64,000 bases of DNA from Cryobacterium sp. SO1 (GTDB taxonomy: Bacteria; Actinomycetota; Actinomycetes; Actinomycetales; Microbacteriaceae), in NCBI RefSeq assembly GCF_004210215.2, contig NZ_CP067394.1, positions 3,534,001 to 3,598,000 on the forward strand. Reading direction: 5' to 3'. Of the stretch, positions 34,803 to 43,081 are shown piece by piece. Position numbers and translations under genes: made by a program. The stretch's first letter is position 1, and each line of letters starts with the position of its first letter. The notes under the pieces are model-generated. The model saw nothing but the letters and a program-made list of their open reading frames with translations. It ran no database searches and was not told the origin of the DNA.

Positions 34803-37025
34803 TTACAGGTTCGCCAGAGCGCTGATCGACGCGTCACCCGGCGTGGCCATGGTGAAGCTGGACTCGATCTCGGCCCGGTCGAGCAGGTCTTCCATGCGAC
34901 GACGACGCTGCTTGGGGATCAGCGTGACGACGGTACCGGACTTGCCGGCGCGGCCGGTGCGGCCGGCGCGGTGCAGGTAGGTCTTGTACTCGTCGGGCAT
35001 GTCGGCCTGGATGACCAGGTCGATGTCATCCACGTGGATGCCGCGGGCGGCGACGTCCGTGGCGACCAGGACGTTGACGCGACCGCTGGTGAGCATCTGC
35101 AGGTTGCGGGTACGACGGGCCTGGTTCAGGTCGCCGTGCAGGCTGGTGGCCTTGACGCCAGCGTCTTCGAGCTGGTCGGCGAGCTGCTCGGCGTAGGCGC
35201 GGGTGCGGCTGAAGATGAGCGTCTTGCCTTGGCGGTCGACGAGCTGGCCGATGATGGAGGCCTTGTCGCGGTGCTCGATGAGGAGGACCTTGTGGTCGAT
35301 CGTGCTGGAGGCCTGGTCTTCACCGGCGACCTCGTGCACGGCCGGGTTGGTCAGGAACTCCTTGACCAGCGAGGCGACACCCTTGTCGAGGGTGGCCGAG
35401 AACAGCAGACGCTGGCCGCCCTTCTTGGTGAGACGCAGGATGCGCTGAACGGGCTCGAGGAAGCCCAGGTCGCACATGTAGTCGGCCTCGTCGAGGACGG
35501 TGATGACGACCTCGGACAGGTCGAGACGACCCTGCTCGACGAGGTCCTCGATACGGCCGGCGGTGCCGATGATGATGTCCACGCCGCGCTGGAGGGCGCT
35601 GACCTGGCGGTACTGAGGAACACCGCCGTAGATCTGGGTGGTGAAGAGGCCGACGCTGCGGGCGATGGGCTGCACTGTGCGGTCGATCTGCAGGGCCAGC
35701 TCGCGGGTGGGGGCCAGGATCAGCGCGCGGGGCTTGCGGGCCATCTTGCGGTCCTTGGCGCCGTTGTTCTCCATGAGCTTTTCGATCATGGGGGCGGCGA
35801 ACGCGATGGTCTTGCCGGAACCGGTCTTGCCACGGCCGAGCACGTCGCGGCCGGCGAGTACATCGGGGATGGTCGCGGCCTGGATCGGGAACGGGGACGG
35901 GGCACCCAGCAGGGCGAGCTCGCGCACGATGTTGCCACCGAGGCCGAGGTCGCCGAACGTCACTCCGACAACATCCTCTGCGGTCGTGGCGATGGCCTCG
36001 AGGCGCTCGAGGACCACGTCGTCGCCGGCGGCGAACTTGGGCTTGGAGTCGCGGTCGGGGTAGAAGTTGCTGGAGTGTCCACCGTCGTTCGAACGGTCAT
36101 TGCGGGCCGCTCGGTCGTTGCTGTACGCGGGACGCTCGCCGCGGGCCGGACGGTCGTTGTTGTACGCGGGACGGTCGGTGCGGGCCGGACGGTCGTTGTT
36201 GTACGCGGGACGGTCGGTGCGGGCCGGGCGGTCGCCGTAGGACGGACGCTCGGTGCGGGCCGGGCGGTCGCCGTAGGACGGACGCTCGGTGCGGGCGGGA
36301 CGGTCGTTGTTGTACGCCGGACGGTCGGTGCGCGGGGCACGGTCACCGTACGACGGGCGGTCGTTGTTGTACGCCGGACGATCGGTGCGCGGGGCACGGT
36401 CACCGTAGGACGGGCGGTCGCCGCCGCGGGCGGGACGGTCGTTGTTGTAGGCCGGACGATCGGTGCGCGGGGCACGGTCACCGTAGGACGGACGGTCGTT
36501 GTTGTAGGCCGGACGATCGGTGCGCGGGGCACGGTCACCGTAGGAGGGACGCTCGTTCCGCTGGCCGCGGTCGCCGTAAGAGGGACGGTCGCCGCCACGG
36601 TCGTTGCGGTCGTTGTTGTGCGCCGGACGGTCGGTGCGCGGGGCACGGTCGCCGTAGGAGGGACGGTCGCCGCCACGGGCGGGACGGTCGTTGTTGTACG
36701 CCGGACGATCCGTGCGCGGGGCGCGGTCGTTGTAGGCGGGACGCTCTGAACGCTGCCCGGTGGCCGGACGCTCGGTGCGGTTGCCGTATGCCGGACGGTC
36801 GCCGTAGGCGGGACGGTCGGAGGAGGAGGAGCGCTCACCGGAGCGCGCGGCGCGCTCGTCGGCGTTCCAACGCTGCTTCTTGGGGGCACCCTCGTCGGCG
36901 CGGTATCCGCGGTGTCCGGGGCTCTTGCTGCCACCCTTGGGTGCGCCCTTGGGGCCGCCCTTGGAGTAGCTCGGGTCGAAGTTCTTGGCTGCGCGGCCGA
37001 CGGCCGGCTTCTTGCTAGAAGGCAT
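34803..37025 (-). CDS. DEAD-box RNA helicase with a long Arg/Asp/Tyr-rich repeat N-terminus
   Basis: A 740-residue RNA helicase. Residues about 1-335 are low-complexity and built on YGDRAPRTDRPAYNNDRPAR-like repeats, probably disordered, RNA-binding and prone to phase separation. The core has a Q-motif region (PFPIQAATIP), motif I GRGKTGSGKTIAFA (near 405-418), motif II VLDEADYMCDLGFL (near 515-528), motif III SATLD, motif V TDVAARGIHVDDIDLVIQ and motif VI HRAGRTGRAGKSG. The usual RGG or basic tail found at the C-terminus of related actinobacterial helicases is short here, so the tail function seems moved to the N-terminus. ATG at 37025 follows a structured leader. Cold-induced unwinding of mRNA and ribosome assembly are usual roles for the family. 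Confidence 0.93.
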   Translation of the reverse strand: MPSSKKPAVGRAAKNFDPSYSKGGPKGAPKGGSKSPGHRGYRADEGAPKKQRWNADERAARSGERSSSSDRPAYGDRPAYGNRTERPATGQRSERPAYNDRAPRTDRPAYNNDRPARGGDRPSYGDRAPRTDRPAHNNDRNDRGGDRPSYGDRGQRNERPSYGDRAPRTDRPAYNNDRPSYGDRAPRTDRPAYNNDRPARGGDRPSYGDRAPRTDRPAYNNDRPSYGDRAPRTDRPAYNNDRPARTERPSYGDRPARTERPSYGDRPARTDRPAYNNDRPARTDRPAYNNDRPARGERPAYSNDRAARNDRSNDGGHSSNFYPDRDSKPKFAAGDDVVLERLEAIATTAEDVVGVTFGDLGLGGNIVRELALLGAPSPFPIQAATIPDVLAGRDVLGRGKTGSGKTIAFAAPMIEKLMENNGAKDRKMARKPRALILAPTRELALQIDRTVQPIARSVGLFTTQIYGGVPQYRQVSALQRGVDIIIGTAGRIEDLVEQGRLDLSEVVITVLDEADYMCDLGFLEPVQRILRLTKKGGQRLLFSATLDKGVASLVKEFLTNPAVHEVAGEDQASSTIDHKVLLIEHRDKASIIGQLVDRQGKTLIFSRTRAYAEQLADQLEDAGVKATSLHGDLNQARRTRNLQMLTSGRVNVLVATDVAARGIHVDDIDLVIQADMPDEYKTYLHRAGRTGRAGKSGTVVTLIPKQRRRRMEDLLDRAEIESSFTMATPGDASISALANL
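36115..36800 (-). repeat. Tandem coding repeat in the helicase N-terminus
   Basis: Blocks of about 45 and 90 bp built from GGACGGTCGTTGTTGTA-like, GCACGGTCACCGTA-like and GGACGGTCGG-like segments repeat more than ten times. They encode YGDR, PRTDRPAYNNDRP and RPARGGDRPS modules. High identity between neighbouring units points to recent expansion or gene conversion, so length should vary among strains. Confidence 0.9.
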
Positions 37026-37063
37026 AGAAGTATTTCTGGGTTGTGTTGAGTACATGGCAGTAC

Positions 37064-37082
37064 TGCGTCGCACAGCGACGCA
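37064..37082 (-). promoter_or_regulatory. Stem-loop in the helicase 5' leader
   Basis: TGCGTCGC/GCGACGCA is a perfect 8-bp stem with a 3-nt loop, about 40 nt before the helicase ATG, next to a smaller GTAC-ATGGCA-GTAC hairpin at 37050-37063. Structured leaders are common in cold-regulated RNA helicase mRNAs. A regulatory role here is inference. Confidence 0.5.
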
Positions 37083-37269
37083 ACCTGAGAACCCGGGCAG
37101 TCTATGGCCGGGGCCGTTCACATACAGTGATTTTCACCAGCGGATTACTGGGAAACCGGCCCATCCTGACTTACAAACCCATCCGCGCACACAATAAAAC
37201 ACGCGGTGTCAAGAGCCGACTTGTCTACGCTACCTGATCGAGCCCCAAAAGTCACGGATCACTGTGTCC

Positions 37270-37281
37270 TAGGCTCGATCC
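37270..37281 (+). promoter_or_regulatory. -10 box of a probable leaderless promoter for the GNAT gene
   Basis: TAGGCT, 6 nt, then ATG at 37282. The box is identical to that of pip. Confidence 0.6.
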
Positions 37282-37755
37282 ATGCCACTGACTGTGACCC
37301 TCGAAGCGCCCCGCCAGAGCGAGGTCGACGCCCTGCTCACACTAAGCGGCGAGTTCGCCGCAGCCCTGTACCCGCCGGAGAGCAACTTCCTGCTCAGCGT
37401 TGACGAGCTCGAGGCGCCCGGCGTGCTGTTCTTCGTGGCACGCACGGCTGCCGGCGCAGCCGTCGGGACCGCGGCCGTCGTTCCGCTTTTCCCAGGCGAT
37501 GCCGCCCCGGCTACCGCCGAGCTCAAGCAGATGTTCGTGCACCCGGACGCCCGCGGCGAGGGTGTCGCAGGCCGGCTGCTCGACGCGGCGGAGTCGGCGG
37601 CCTCGGCCGGGGGCATCCGTCGTCTGGTGCTGGAGACCGGACCGCTGCACGTGGCCGCCCTCGCCTTCTACCGGGCGCACGGTTACGTCGAGATCCCGCA
37701 GTTCGGCCAGTACGTCGGCGAGGAGCTCAGCGTGTGCTTCGGCAAGGACCTCTAG
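37282..37755 (+). CDS. GNAT family N-acetyltransferase
   Basis: A 157-residue single-domain GNAT protein. The acetyl-CoA pyrophosphate loop is QMFVHPDARGEGVAGRLLDAAE (near 74-95), in which HPDARGEGVAGRLL fits the Q/RxxGxG/A motif. RRLVLETGPLHVAALAFYRAHGYVEIPQFG (near 110-140) is the typical C-terminal strand-helix of the PseH/YhbS-like group. There is no signal peptide. It is divergent from the helicase gene across 256 bp and stands alone. The substrate amine is unknown. Confidence 0.9.
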   Translation: MPLTVTLEAPRQSEVDALLTLSGEFAAALYPPESNFLLSVDELEAPGVLFFVARTAAGAAVGTAAVVPLFPGDAAPATAELKQMFVHPDARGEGVAGRLLDAAESAASAGGIRRLVLETGPLHVAALAFYRAHGYVEIPQFGQYVGEELSVCFGKDL

Positions 37756-37807
37756 ACAGGAGGACCTCCAGATAAAAGGAGTGCACCGCCGTCGCGGACC
37801 AGCCGCA

Positions 37808-38569
37808 TCAGCCGGCGGGCGTGGCCCGGACGTCCGTGTCGAGCCACTGTTCGAAGGACTGGGTACCGCGTTCGGTCTTGACCGACGGCAGCAGGGAACC
37901 GTCCCGCATCGCCGCGCCCATCCGGCCTGGCAGCCGGAATTGGACGACGCGGGTGCGGCCGCGGCTGGCCTTGACGTAGGCGCGCACCATGTCGAGGAGG
38001 TTCTCCTCCCTCGGGCCACAAAGATCGGGCACGTGACCGCGCGGCGCCCCCAGCGCAAGCTCGACCAGGCGCTCGGCCACCTCCCGCGCCGCGACGGGCT
38101 GGGTTCTCATGACGGGCACCACGGCCAGTCCGGCACGCGATGAGTGCTGCAGGGTCTGGGCCGCGAACTCGTGGAACTGGGTGGCCCGGAGCACGGTCCA
38201 CGGCACTGACCCTGCTGTCACGATGTTCTCCTGGACGGTCTTGCCGGCGTAGTAGCCCGCCGACACCCGGCTGGCGTTCACGATCGAGAGCGACACGTGG
38301 TGCCGCACCCCGGAACTCGCCTCAGCGCGAAGCAGATTGGCCGAGGTCGCTCCGAAAAAGCGTGCAGAGGCGGCGGCGGACAGGGTGGCGATGCTGACGA
38401 CGTCGATGACCGCGTCGACCCCGGCCAACGCCCCGGCGAGGCCCGCCCCGGCCAGCAGGTCGAAACCTCTCGACCGGGCAATGACCACGCTCTCGTGGCC
38501 GCGCCGGCCGACCAGCTCGGTGACGTGCCGCCCGACGGTACCGGTTCCACCGGCTATCGCGATCTTCAC
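37808..38569 (-). CDS. NAD(P)-binding NmrA/atypical SDR protein
   Basis: A 253-residue protein with an N-terminal dinucleotide motif AIAGGTGTVGRHVTELVGRRG (near 4-24) and the layout of NmrA-like or atypical short-chain dehydrogenases. VDAVIDVVSIATL (near 55) follows the NADP-binding strand. YYAGKTVQENIV (near 108) keeps a lysine where the active-site YxxxK would be, and VLRATQFHEFA (near 128) is conserved in the group. The start is GTG at 38569 with a perfect AGGAGG 5 nt upstream. Possible roles are quinone reduction or redox sensing. The function is not assigned. Confidence 0.85.
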   Translation of the reverse strand: MKIAIAGGTGTVGRHVTELVGRRGHESVVIARSRGFDLLAGAGLAGALAGVDAVIDVVSIATLSAAASARFFGATSANLLRAEASSGVRHHVSLSIVNASRVSAGYYAGKTVQENIVTAGSVPWTVLRATQFHEFAAQTLQHSSRAGLAVVPVMRTQPVAAREVAERLVELALGAPRGHVPDLCGPREENLLDMVRAYVKASRGRTRVVQFRLPGRMGAAMRDGSLLPSVKTERGTQSFEQWLDTDVRATPAG

Positions 38570-38698
38570 TTTCGCCTCCTGTTCTGACCGCTCCCTGGCG
38601 GGGCAAGGCCCCGATGATGCCGCGATTCTATGCCCGCTGCCGCGAAACCTGCGGTCGGACGGGGCCGATCCGGATTGGGTGGATGGCCTGAGATCATG

Positions 38699-38710
38699 CA
38701 CAATCAGTCG
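38699..38710 (+). promoter_or_regulatory. Possible -10 box of a leaderless promoter for the FUSC-type gene
   Basis: CACAAT, 6 nt, then ATG at 38711. It is weaker than the other boxes because the first base is C, and it decides the choice of start only tentatively. Confidence 0.4.
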
Positions 38711-39811
38711 ATGCGCACTCATGAGCTCTCCCCGCGTGCCACCGGCGGACTGCTGAAGGCCGTCATCGCACACCCTCGTTTGTTGCAGGCGGTGAAGACG
38801 GCGATTGGGGTGGCGATCGCCTGGAAGCTCGCCCCGCTGATGCCCGGCGTTGCCGACGACTACCCCTATTACGCACCGCTCGGGGTTATCGTGGCCAGTT
38901 TCCCGACCCTGATGGGCTCAATCAAGAATGCCGCGCAAATCCTCGCCGGGCTCGTGATCGGCATCGGCCTGGCGGCCGCTGTGATCATCTTCAGCGAACC
39001 CAGCGTGCTGACGGTGTCACTGGTGGTGGGAATCGGCATCCTGTTCGGCGGCATCCGCCAGCTGGGCGCCGGACGGGAATATGTGCCGATCGCGGGCCTG
39101 TTCGTGCTGATCGTGGGCGGTCCGAACGCCGACGGCTACTCGATCGGCTATGTCTCGCAGATGAGCCTGGGCATCGTGGTGGGCCTCGCGGTGAACCTCC
39201 TGGTCGCACCGCCACTGCGCGTAAGCGCTGCAATGAAGGAGCTGTCCAGGCTGCGCGAAGCGCTCGGGTTGCACCTGGGTTCCCTCGCCGATGCGCTGGA
39301 CGGAAGCTGGCCGCCGGAGGAGAGCGAGTGGTCCAAGCAGGGCGCCACCCTGGCGAGCACCAGCACCGCCGTGCGTCGCGCGCTGGCAGAGGCCGATGAG
39401 AGCCGCCGGGTCAACCCGCGGGCGCGCATCCGGCCGCACGACCTCAGCACCGACTACGACGACCTCGCCGCGCTGGAAAACACCACCTTTTATGTGCGCG
39501 ACCTCACCGACGTCCTGGCCGGGGCGGCCTGGGGTACACCTGTGCCGGTTGAGCTGCCGGACGTGCTGCGGCCGCCGCTCAGTGCCGCGGTGCGGACGAT
39601 GGCCACACTGGTGAGCGAATGGGACGACGGGGAACCGAGCCTGGACACCCTGACGGCGGCCGAGGAGGCCGCCGCGGCCGTGACCCTGGCGATCCACGAC
39701 CACCGGGAGCTGGGCGCGGAGGCCATTGTCGCGGCCAGCGCGGCGGCCCTCGATCTCACCCGGATGATCGCCGCCCTGAGTCCGGGGATCACCCGCGACG
39801 TTCCGGCCTGA
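38711..39811 (+). CDS. FUSC-family / aromatic acid exporter-like membrane protein
   Basis: A 366-residue protein. The N-terminal half (about 25-185) has five or six membrane helices, including the FUSC-type AVKTAIGVAIAWKL start, YYAPLGVIVASFPTLMGSIK and a GAGREYVPIAGLFVLIVGG segment. The C-terminal half (about 190-360) is soluble and helical (LSRLREALGLHLGSLADAL). This single-unit FUSC architecture is seen in aromatic acid exporters and in YgaH/YccS relatives. The start could also be ATG at 38696, five codons earlier. It is monocistronic, with an unknown substrate. Confidence 0.8.
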   Translation: MRTHELSPRATGGLLKAVIAHPRLLQAVKTAIGVAIAWKLAPLMPGVADDYPYYAPLGVIVASFPTLMGSIKNAAQILAGLVIGIGLAAAVIIFSEPSVLTVSLVVGIGILFGGIRQLGAGREYVPIAGLFVLIVGGPNADGYSIGYVSQMSLGIVVGLAVNLLVAPPLRVSAAMKELSRLREALGLHLGSLADALDGSWPPEESEWSKQGATLASTSTAVRRALAEADESRRVNPRARIRPHDLSTDYDDLAALENTTFYVRDLTDVLAGAAWGTPVPVELPDVLRPPLSAAVRTMATLVSEWDDGEPSLDTLTAAEEAAAAVTLAIHDHRELGAEAIVAASAAALDLTRMIAALSPGITRDVPA

Positions 39812-39962
39812 CGGGTCGAAGTCCCGCGTGCCGGCCGACTGGCTGGGTCGGACCGCTAGGCGCGACGCGCCCGGACTGCTCCGCGGCGCCCGCGGATTAG
39901 CAGGCCGGGCGGCTCCGATCTATTCTCGGGAGTACCCGCACCCAGCGCATTCAGGAGCATCA

Positions 39963-41120
39963 GTGAGCACCGGTCGCCGCATCATCGGACTAGGCTCCCG
40001 ACGCTTTCTCTTTCTCTTCGTCGCTTACGCCGGCGGAATGGCCGTCGTGGCCACCGCCCTGCTCGGCGGCCTGCACTGGAACCTGCGCGCGGTGGCCCCC
40101 GCCCAGGCCGGCGGAACCGCGAGTGAGGTCGACACCACCGCGATTGTGGGCATCCGCACCTTCACCGCGCCCGGAGACGCCGTCATCGACGAAGACGTGG
40201 TCTACGCCACCCAGCCCGACGGCACCCAGCTCACCCTGGACGTCTGCTCGCCGCCGGCAGACGCGGTGGCGGCCAGCGCCGGCGTTGCCGCCGATGCTGA
40301 TGCCGCGGATGCCGCTGCCGCGCCGGCCGAGGTCCCCGCCGGGATCACGCCCACGGACCCGACCACCGAAGCGGCAACGGAAACGACAACCGAAACACCA
40401 GTCGAGACGCCCACCAAGACCGTGCGGCGCCCCGCCGTGCTGTCCATCCACGGCGGCAGCTGGGCCAGGGGCGACAAGGGCAACACTGACTGGCGCAATG
40501 TGTGCCAATGGCTCGCATCCGAGGGATTCGTGGCGTACTCGGTGAACTACCGCCTGGTGCCGGACGTGAGCTTTCCGGCGGCCATCGAAGACCTGGGCCT
40601 GGCCGTCGAATGGATGCGCGCCAACGCCGACCGCTACGGCATCGACGCCGATCGGATCGGTGCGTTCGGAGGCTCGGCCGGCGGTAACCTGGCCGCCCTG
40701 CTCGGCGCCCGCGGCAGCGGATCGCTGACCGATGGCAGCCGGGTGGCGGCGGTCGCCGAGCTTTCAGGCCCCGTGGACCTGAGCTACGACGGCATCGTCG
40801 TAGCCGGCGGTTCGTCGGGCCTGGAACAGATCGTGCTCGACTACCTCGACTGCGCCTCGTTGCTGGACTGTGACGCGGCACGGGATGCGTCCGCCGTCCG
40901 GGCGCTGGACCGCACCGACCCGCCCGTTTTCATCGGGTCGTCCACCGAAGAGTTCATCCCGCTGAGCCAGTCCAGCGGCTTCGCCGACGATCTGAGCGAC
41001 CTCGGCATCGTCAATCGGCTCGTCACCGTGCCGGGTGGCCTGCACTCCATCGGCATCCTCGACGCGGCCATGCGCGACGAGGTATCGGCCTTTCTGCACG
41101 AGCATCTCGACGGCGACTGA
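39963..41120 (+). CDS. Membrane-anchored alpha/beta-hydrolase (BD-FAE-type esterase)
   Basis: A 385-residue protein. A signal anchor covers about 14-38 (FLFLFVAYAGGMAVVATALLG). A beta strand region is then interrupted by an Ala/Thr/Glu-rich insertion (about 95-155), after which the hydrolase core shows SIHGGSWARGDKGN (oxyanion HGG, near 165-178), GAFGGSAGGNLAALLGA (catalytic Ser near 240), an Asp in the DPPVFIGSSTEE region (near 320) and His in PGGLHSIGI (near 362). This resembles carboxylesterases that remove acetyl or feruloyl groups. GTG at 39963 has AGGAG 6 nt upstream. The insertion is unusual and coded by repetitive codons. Confidence 0.88.
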   Translation: MSTGRRIIGLGSRRFLFLFVAYAGGMAVVATALLGGLHWNLRAVAPAQAGGTASEVDTTAIVGIRTFTAPGDAVIDEDVVYATQPDGTQLTLDVCSPPADAVAASAGVAADADAADAAAAPAEVPAGITPTDPTTEAATETTTETPVETPTKTVRRPAVLSIHGGSWARGDKGNTDWRNVCQWLASEGFVAYSVNYRLVPDVSFPAAIEDLGLAVEWMRANADRYGIDADRIGAFGGSAGGNLAALLGARGSGSLTDGSRVAAVAELSGPVDLSYDGIVVAGGSSGLEQIVLDYLDCASLLDCDAARDASAVRALDRTDPPVFIGSSTEEFIPLSQSSGFADDLSDLGIVNRLVTVPGGLHSIGILDAAMRDEVSAFLHEHLDGD

Positions 41121-41176
41121 GTTGGACGGACGGTTATGGGGAGAACGGTCGGATACAGGGACTCTGTGTCCAATCC

Positions 41177-41211
41177 CGTCCTCCTAATCTCACTATTTCC
41201 TTGTAACAAGG
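41177..41211. repeat. Half copy of the 30 kb inverted repeat plus a CCTTGT palindrome
   Basis: CGTCCT (41177-41182) and CTCACTATTTCCT (41189-41201) match the reverse complement of the left half of 29976-30038 with two mismatches in 25 bp. The match runs into CCTTGTAACAAGG (41199-41211), a 13-bp palindrome with a single central base. It lies in the 199-bp gap before the M23 peptidase gene. Confidence 0.7.
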
Positions 41212-41319
41212 CGCGCCCGTGCGCGTTGCGGCCCGCGGGAGGCGGTGCGATACTGGCGCCACTCGCCGGCGGGCCGGCAGGCCGACCGGCTCCCGACTGC
41301 TCTGGATTGCGAAACGTAC

Positions 41320-43080
41320 ATGGCCACGACGTCGCACGGTCGCAGCGCGCAGCGCATCGTGCCCGCGCGTCGGCGACGAACCGTCGTCAGAGTGGCCGCC
41401 ATCGGGAGCGTGCTCGTTCTCGGCGCCGCCGTGCTCACGGCCGGCTCGTCGTCCGGTCTCGGCCCGGCGTCGGCACAGGCCGCCGTCACGACCACCATCG
41501 AGTCACCGGGCACCCCGACGCCCACTGACACGCCGACGCCAATGCCGACTCCCACTCCGACTCCCACTCCGACGCCAACGCCAACGCCAACGCCACTGCC
41601 GACCGGCACCCCGACACCCTCAGCACCCGTTCCGCTCCCCTCTCCACCTCTGGAGACGCCGGCCGACGGGCCGTCGGATCCGGGCGTCACTCCAGTGCCG
41701 TCCCCGGTGCCGCCCGACCCCGAGACTCCGGATCCCGCCCCCTCCGATCCGGCGATCCCGGAAGTGCCCTCGGCTCCGGACGTACCCCCGCCGCCGACCA
41801 ACTCCCCCACCGAGCCACCCGGTCAGCCCACCGCCACCCCCACGGCTTCTCCCCCTGCGGCACCTCCCACCGCTCCGCCCACCCCGTCCGCACCGCCTGC
41901 ACCGCCCACACCGCCCACACCGCCCACACCGCCACAGAACGAGACCGTGCCACCGGGGAACCCGGTTACTCAAGCGAGCCCTCGCGCGCAGGCGCGTCCG
42001 GCGGCTCCGAACGCCAAGGTGGCGGCGCCGTCCCTCGACGCGGCCCGGGCAGCATCCGCCCTCGCGGCTGCCGAGACCGGCCGCGATCGGGCCCAGGCGG
42101 CCTATGACGCCGCCCGGTTCGAGCTGGCCTCGACGCTCGCCGACCAGACCGCCGCCTTCACCCGGCTCGAGCAGGTGCGTGTGCTGGCTGATGCAGCGGC
42201 CGTGCAGGCGGAGTTGTCGACCCGGGCGCTCGCCGCCCTGGTGCGCACGATTGTGCAGAACGGTACCGGAACGGCGACCCTGGATGCCTTGCTGAGCGAA
42301 GAAGGCTCAGGGGATCTGCTCTCCCGGCTGGGGAACGTCGACCGGATCGCGGACCTGACCGGCGACCTGGGCGAGATCCGCAGCCGCGTCGATCGGGACG
42401 TCCAACGGGCGCAGGCTTTGCAGGCCGAACTCGGCACCGCGGAGGCGGCCACGGTGGACTTTCCCCTCGCTGAGAAGGAGGCCGCGCTCTCTGCTGCCGA
42501 GGTGTCGCTCGCCCAGGCCTCCACGGCTTTCAGCACGGCCAGCCTGGATGCGCAGGCGGCGCTGGCCACCGCCGCCGAGGCCTCCGCGGGCCGCGCCAAC
42601 CAGGCGACCAGCCTGCTGGCCGGCACCCTCGGGGCTCGGCTGAGCCTGACGGGGTGGGCCACTCCCGCCGTGGGCAGCCTCACCGACGGCTTCGGCCCCC
42701 GGGCCGAGCTGCCGTTACCCGGCGTTCTCCCGTTCCACTCCGGCACCGACCTCGCCACCGAGTGCGGCTCCCCGGTCTATGCCGCCAGCGCCGGCGTCGT
42801 CGCCCAGACGGGCCAGCTCGGCACCTACGGTAACTGGGTGCTGATCGATCACGGCGACGGAGTGACCACCGGGTACGCGCATATCGTCGACGGGGCCACG
42901 CTCGTGGTTGCCGGTCAGAGCGTGACGGCCGGTGAGGTGATCGCATCGGTGGGCAGCACCGGCGCCTCGACCGGCTGCCACCTGCACATCGAAGTGCGGG
43001 TCGACGGCAGCGCCATCGACCCGCAACCGTTCTTCGCCGACCGCGGGATCAACATCGGCATCGGCCTGGTCAGCGGCTGA
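41320..43080 (+). CDS. Secreted M23-family peptidase (LytM/EnvC-like) with a Pro-Thr linker and coiled coil
   Basis: A 586-residue exported protein. Basic RRRR, then a hydrophobic segment (about 22-42), forms the signal. Residues about 63-215 are Pro/Thr/Ser-rich (PTPTPTPT runs, then PPTPPTPPTP). Residues about 225-415 are Ala/Glu-rich and predicted coiled coil, as in EnvC or the RipA-type regulators. The M23 domain at about 465-580 has HSGTDL (first His and the Asp ligand), TGYAHI and CHLHIEVRVDG (HxH), so zinc ligands look complete and it is likely an active peptidoglycan endopeptidase. It ends one base from a convergent RND transporter gene. The start at ATG 41320 gives the signal peptide directly. 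Confidence 0.9.
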   Translation: MATTSHGRSAQRIVPARRRRTVVRVAAIGSVLVLGAAVLTAGSSSGLGPASAQAAVTTTIESPGTPTPTDTPTPMPTPTPTPTPTPTPTPTPLPTGTPTPSAPVPLPSPPLETPADGPSDPGVTPVPSPVPPDPETPDPAPSDPAIPEVPSAPDVPPPPTNSPTEPPGQPTATPTASPPAAPPTAPPTPSAPPAPPTPPTPPTPPQNETVPPGNPVTQASPRAQARPAAPNAKVAAPSLDAARAASALAAAETGRDRAQAAYDAARFELASTLADQTAAFTRLEQVRVLADAAAVQAELSTRALAALVRTIVQNGTGTATLDALLSEEGSGDLLSRLGNVDRIADLTGDLGEIRSRVDRDVQRAQALQAELGTAEAATVDFPLAEKEAALSAAEVSLAQASTAFSTASLDAQAALATAAEASAGRANQATSLLAGTLGARLSLTGWATPAVGSLTDGFGPRAELPLPGVLPFHSGTDLATECGSPVYAASAGVVAQTGQLGTYGNWVLIDHGDGVTTGYAHIVDGATLVVAGQSVTAGEVIASVGSTGASTGCHLHIEVRVDGSAIDPQPFFADRGINIGIGLVSG

Positions 43081-43081
43081 G

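Noticed and set aside
34686..36749. A 687-codon plus-strand frame with VVVVRGTVGAGR-type repeats opposite the helicase
   Set aside because: The repeats are the complement of the helicase N-terminal repeats, and the frame ends within them.
36115..36800. CRISPR-like or satellite repeat
   Set aside because: The units stay in frame and code a conserved residue pattern in the helicase.
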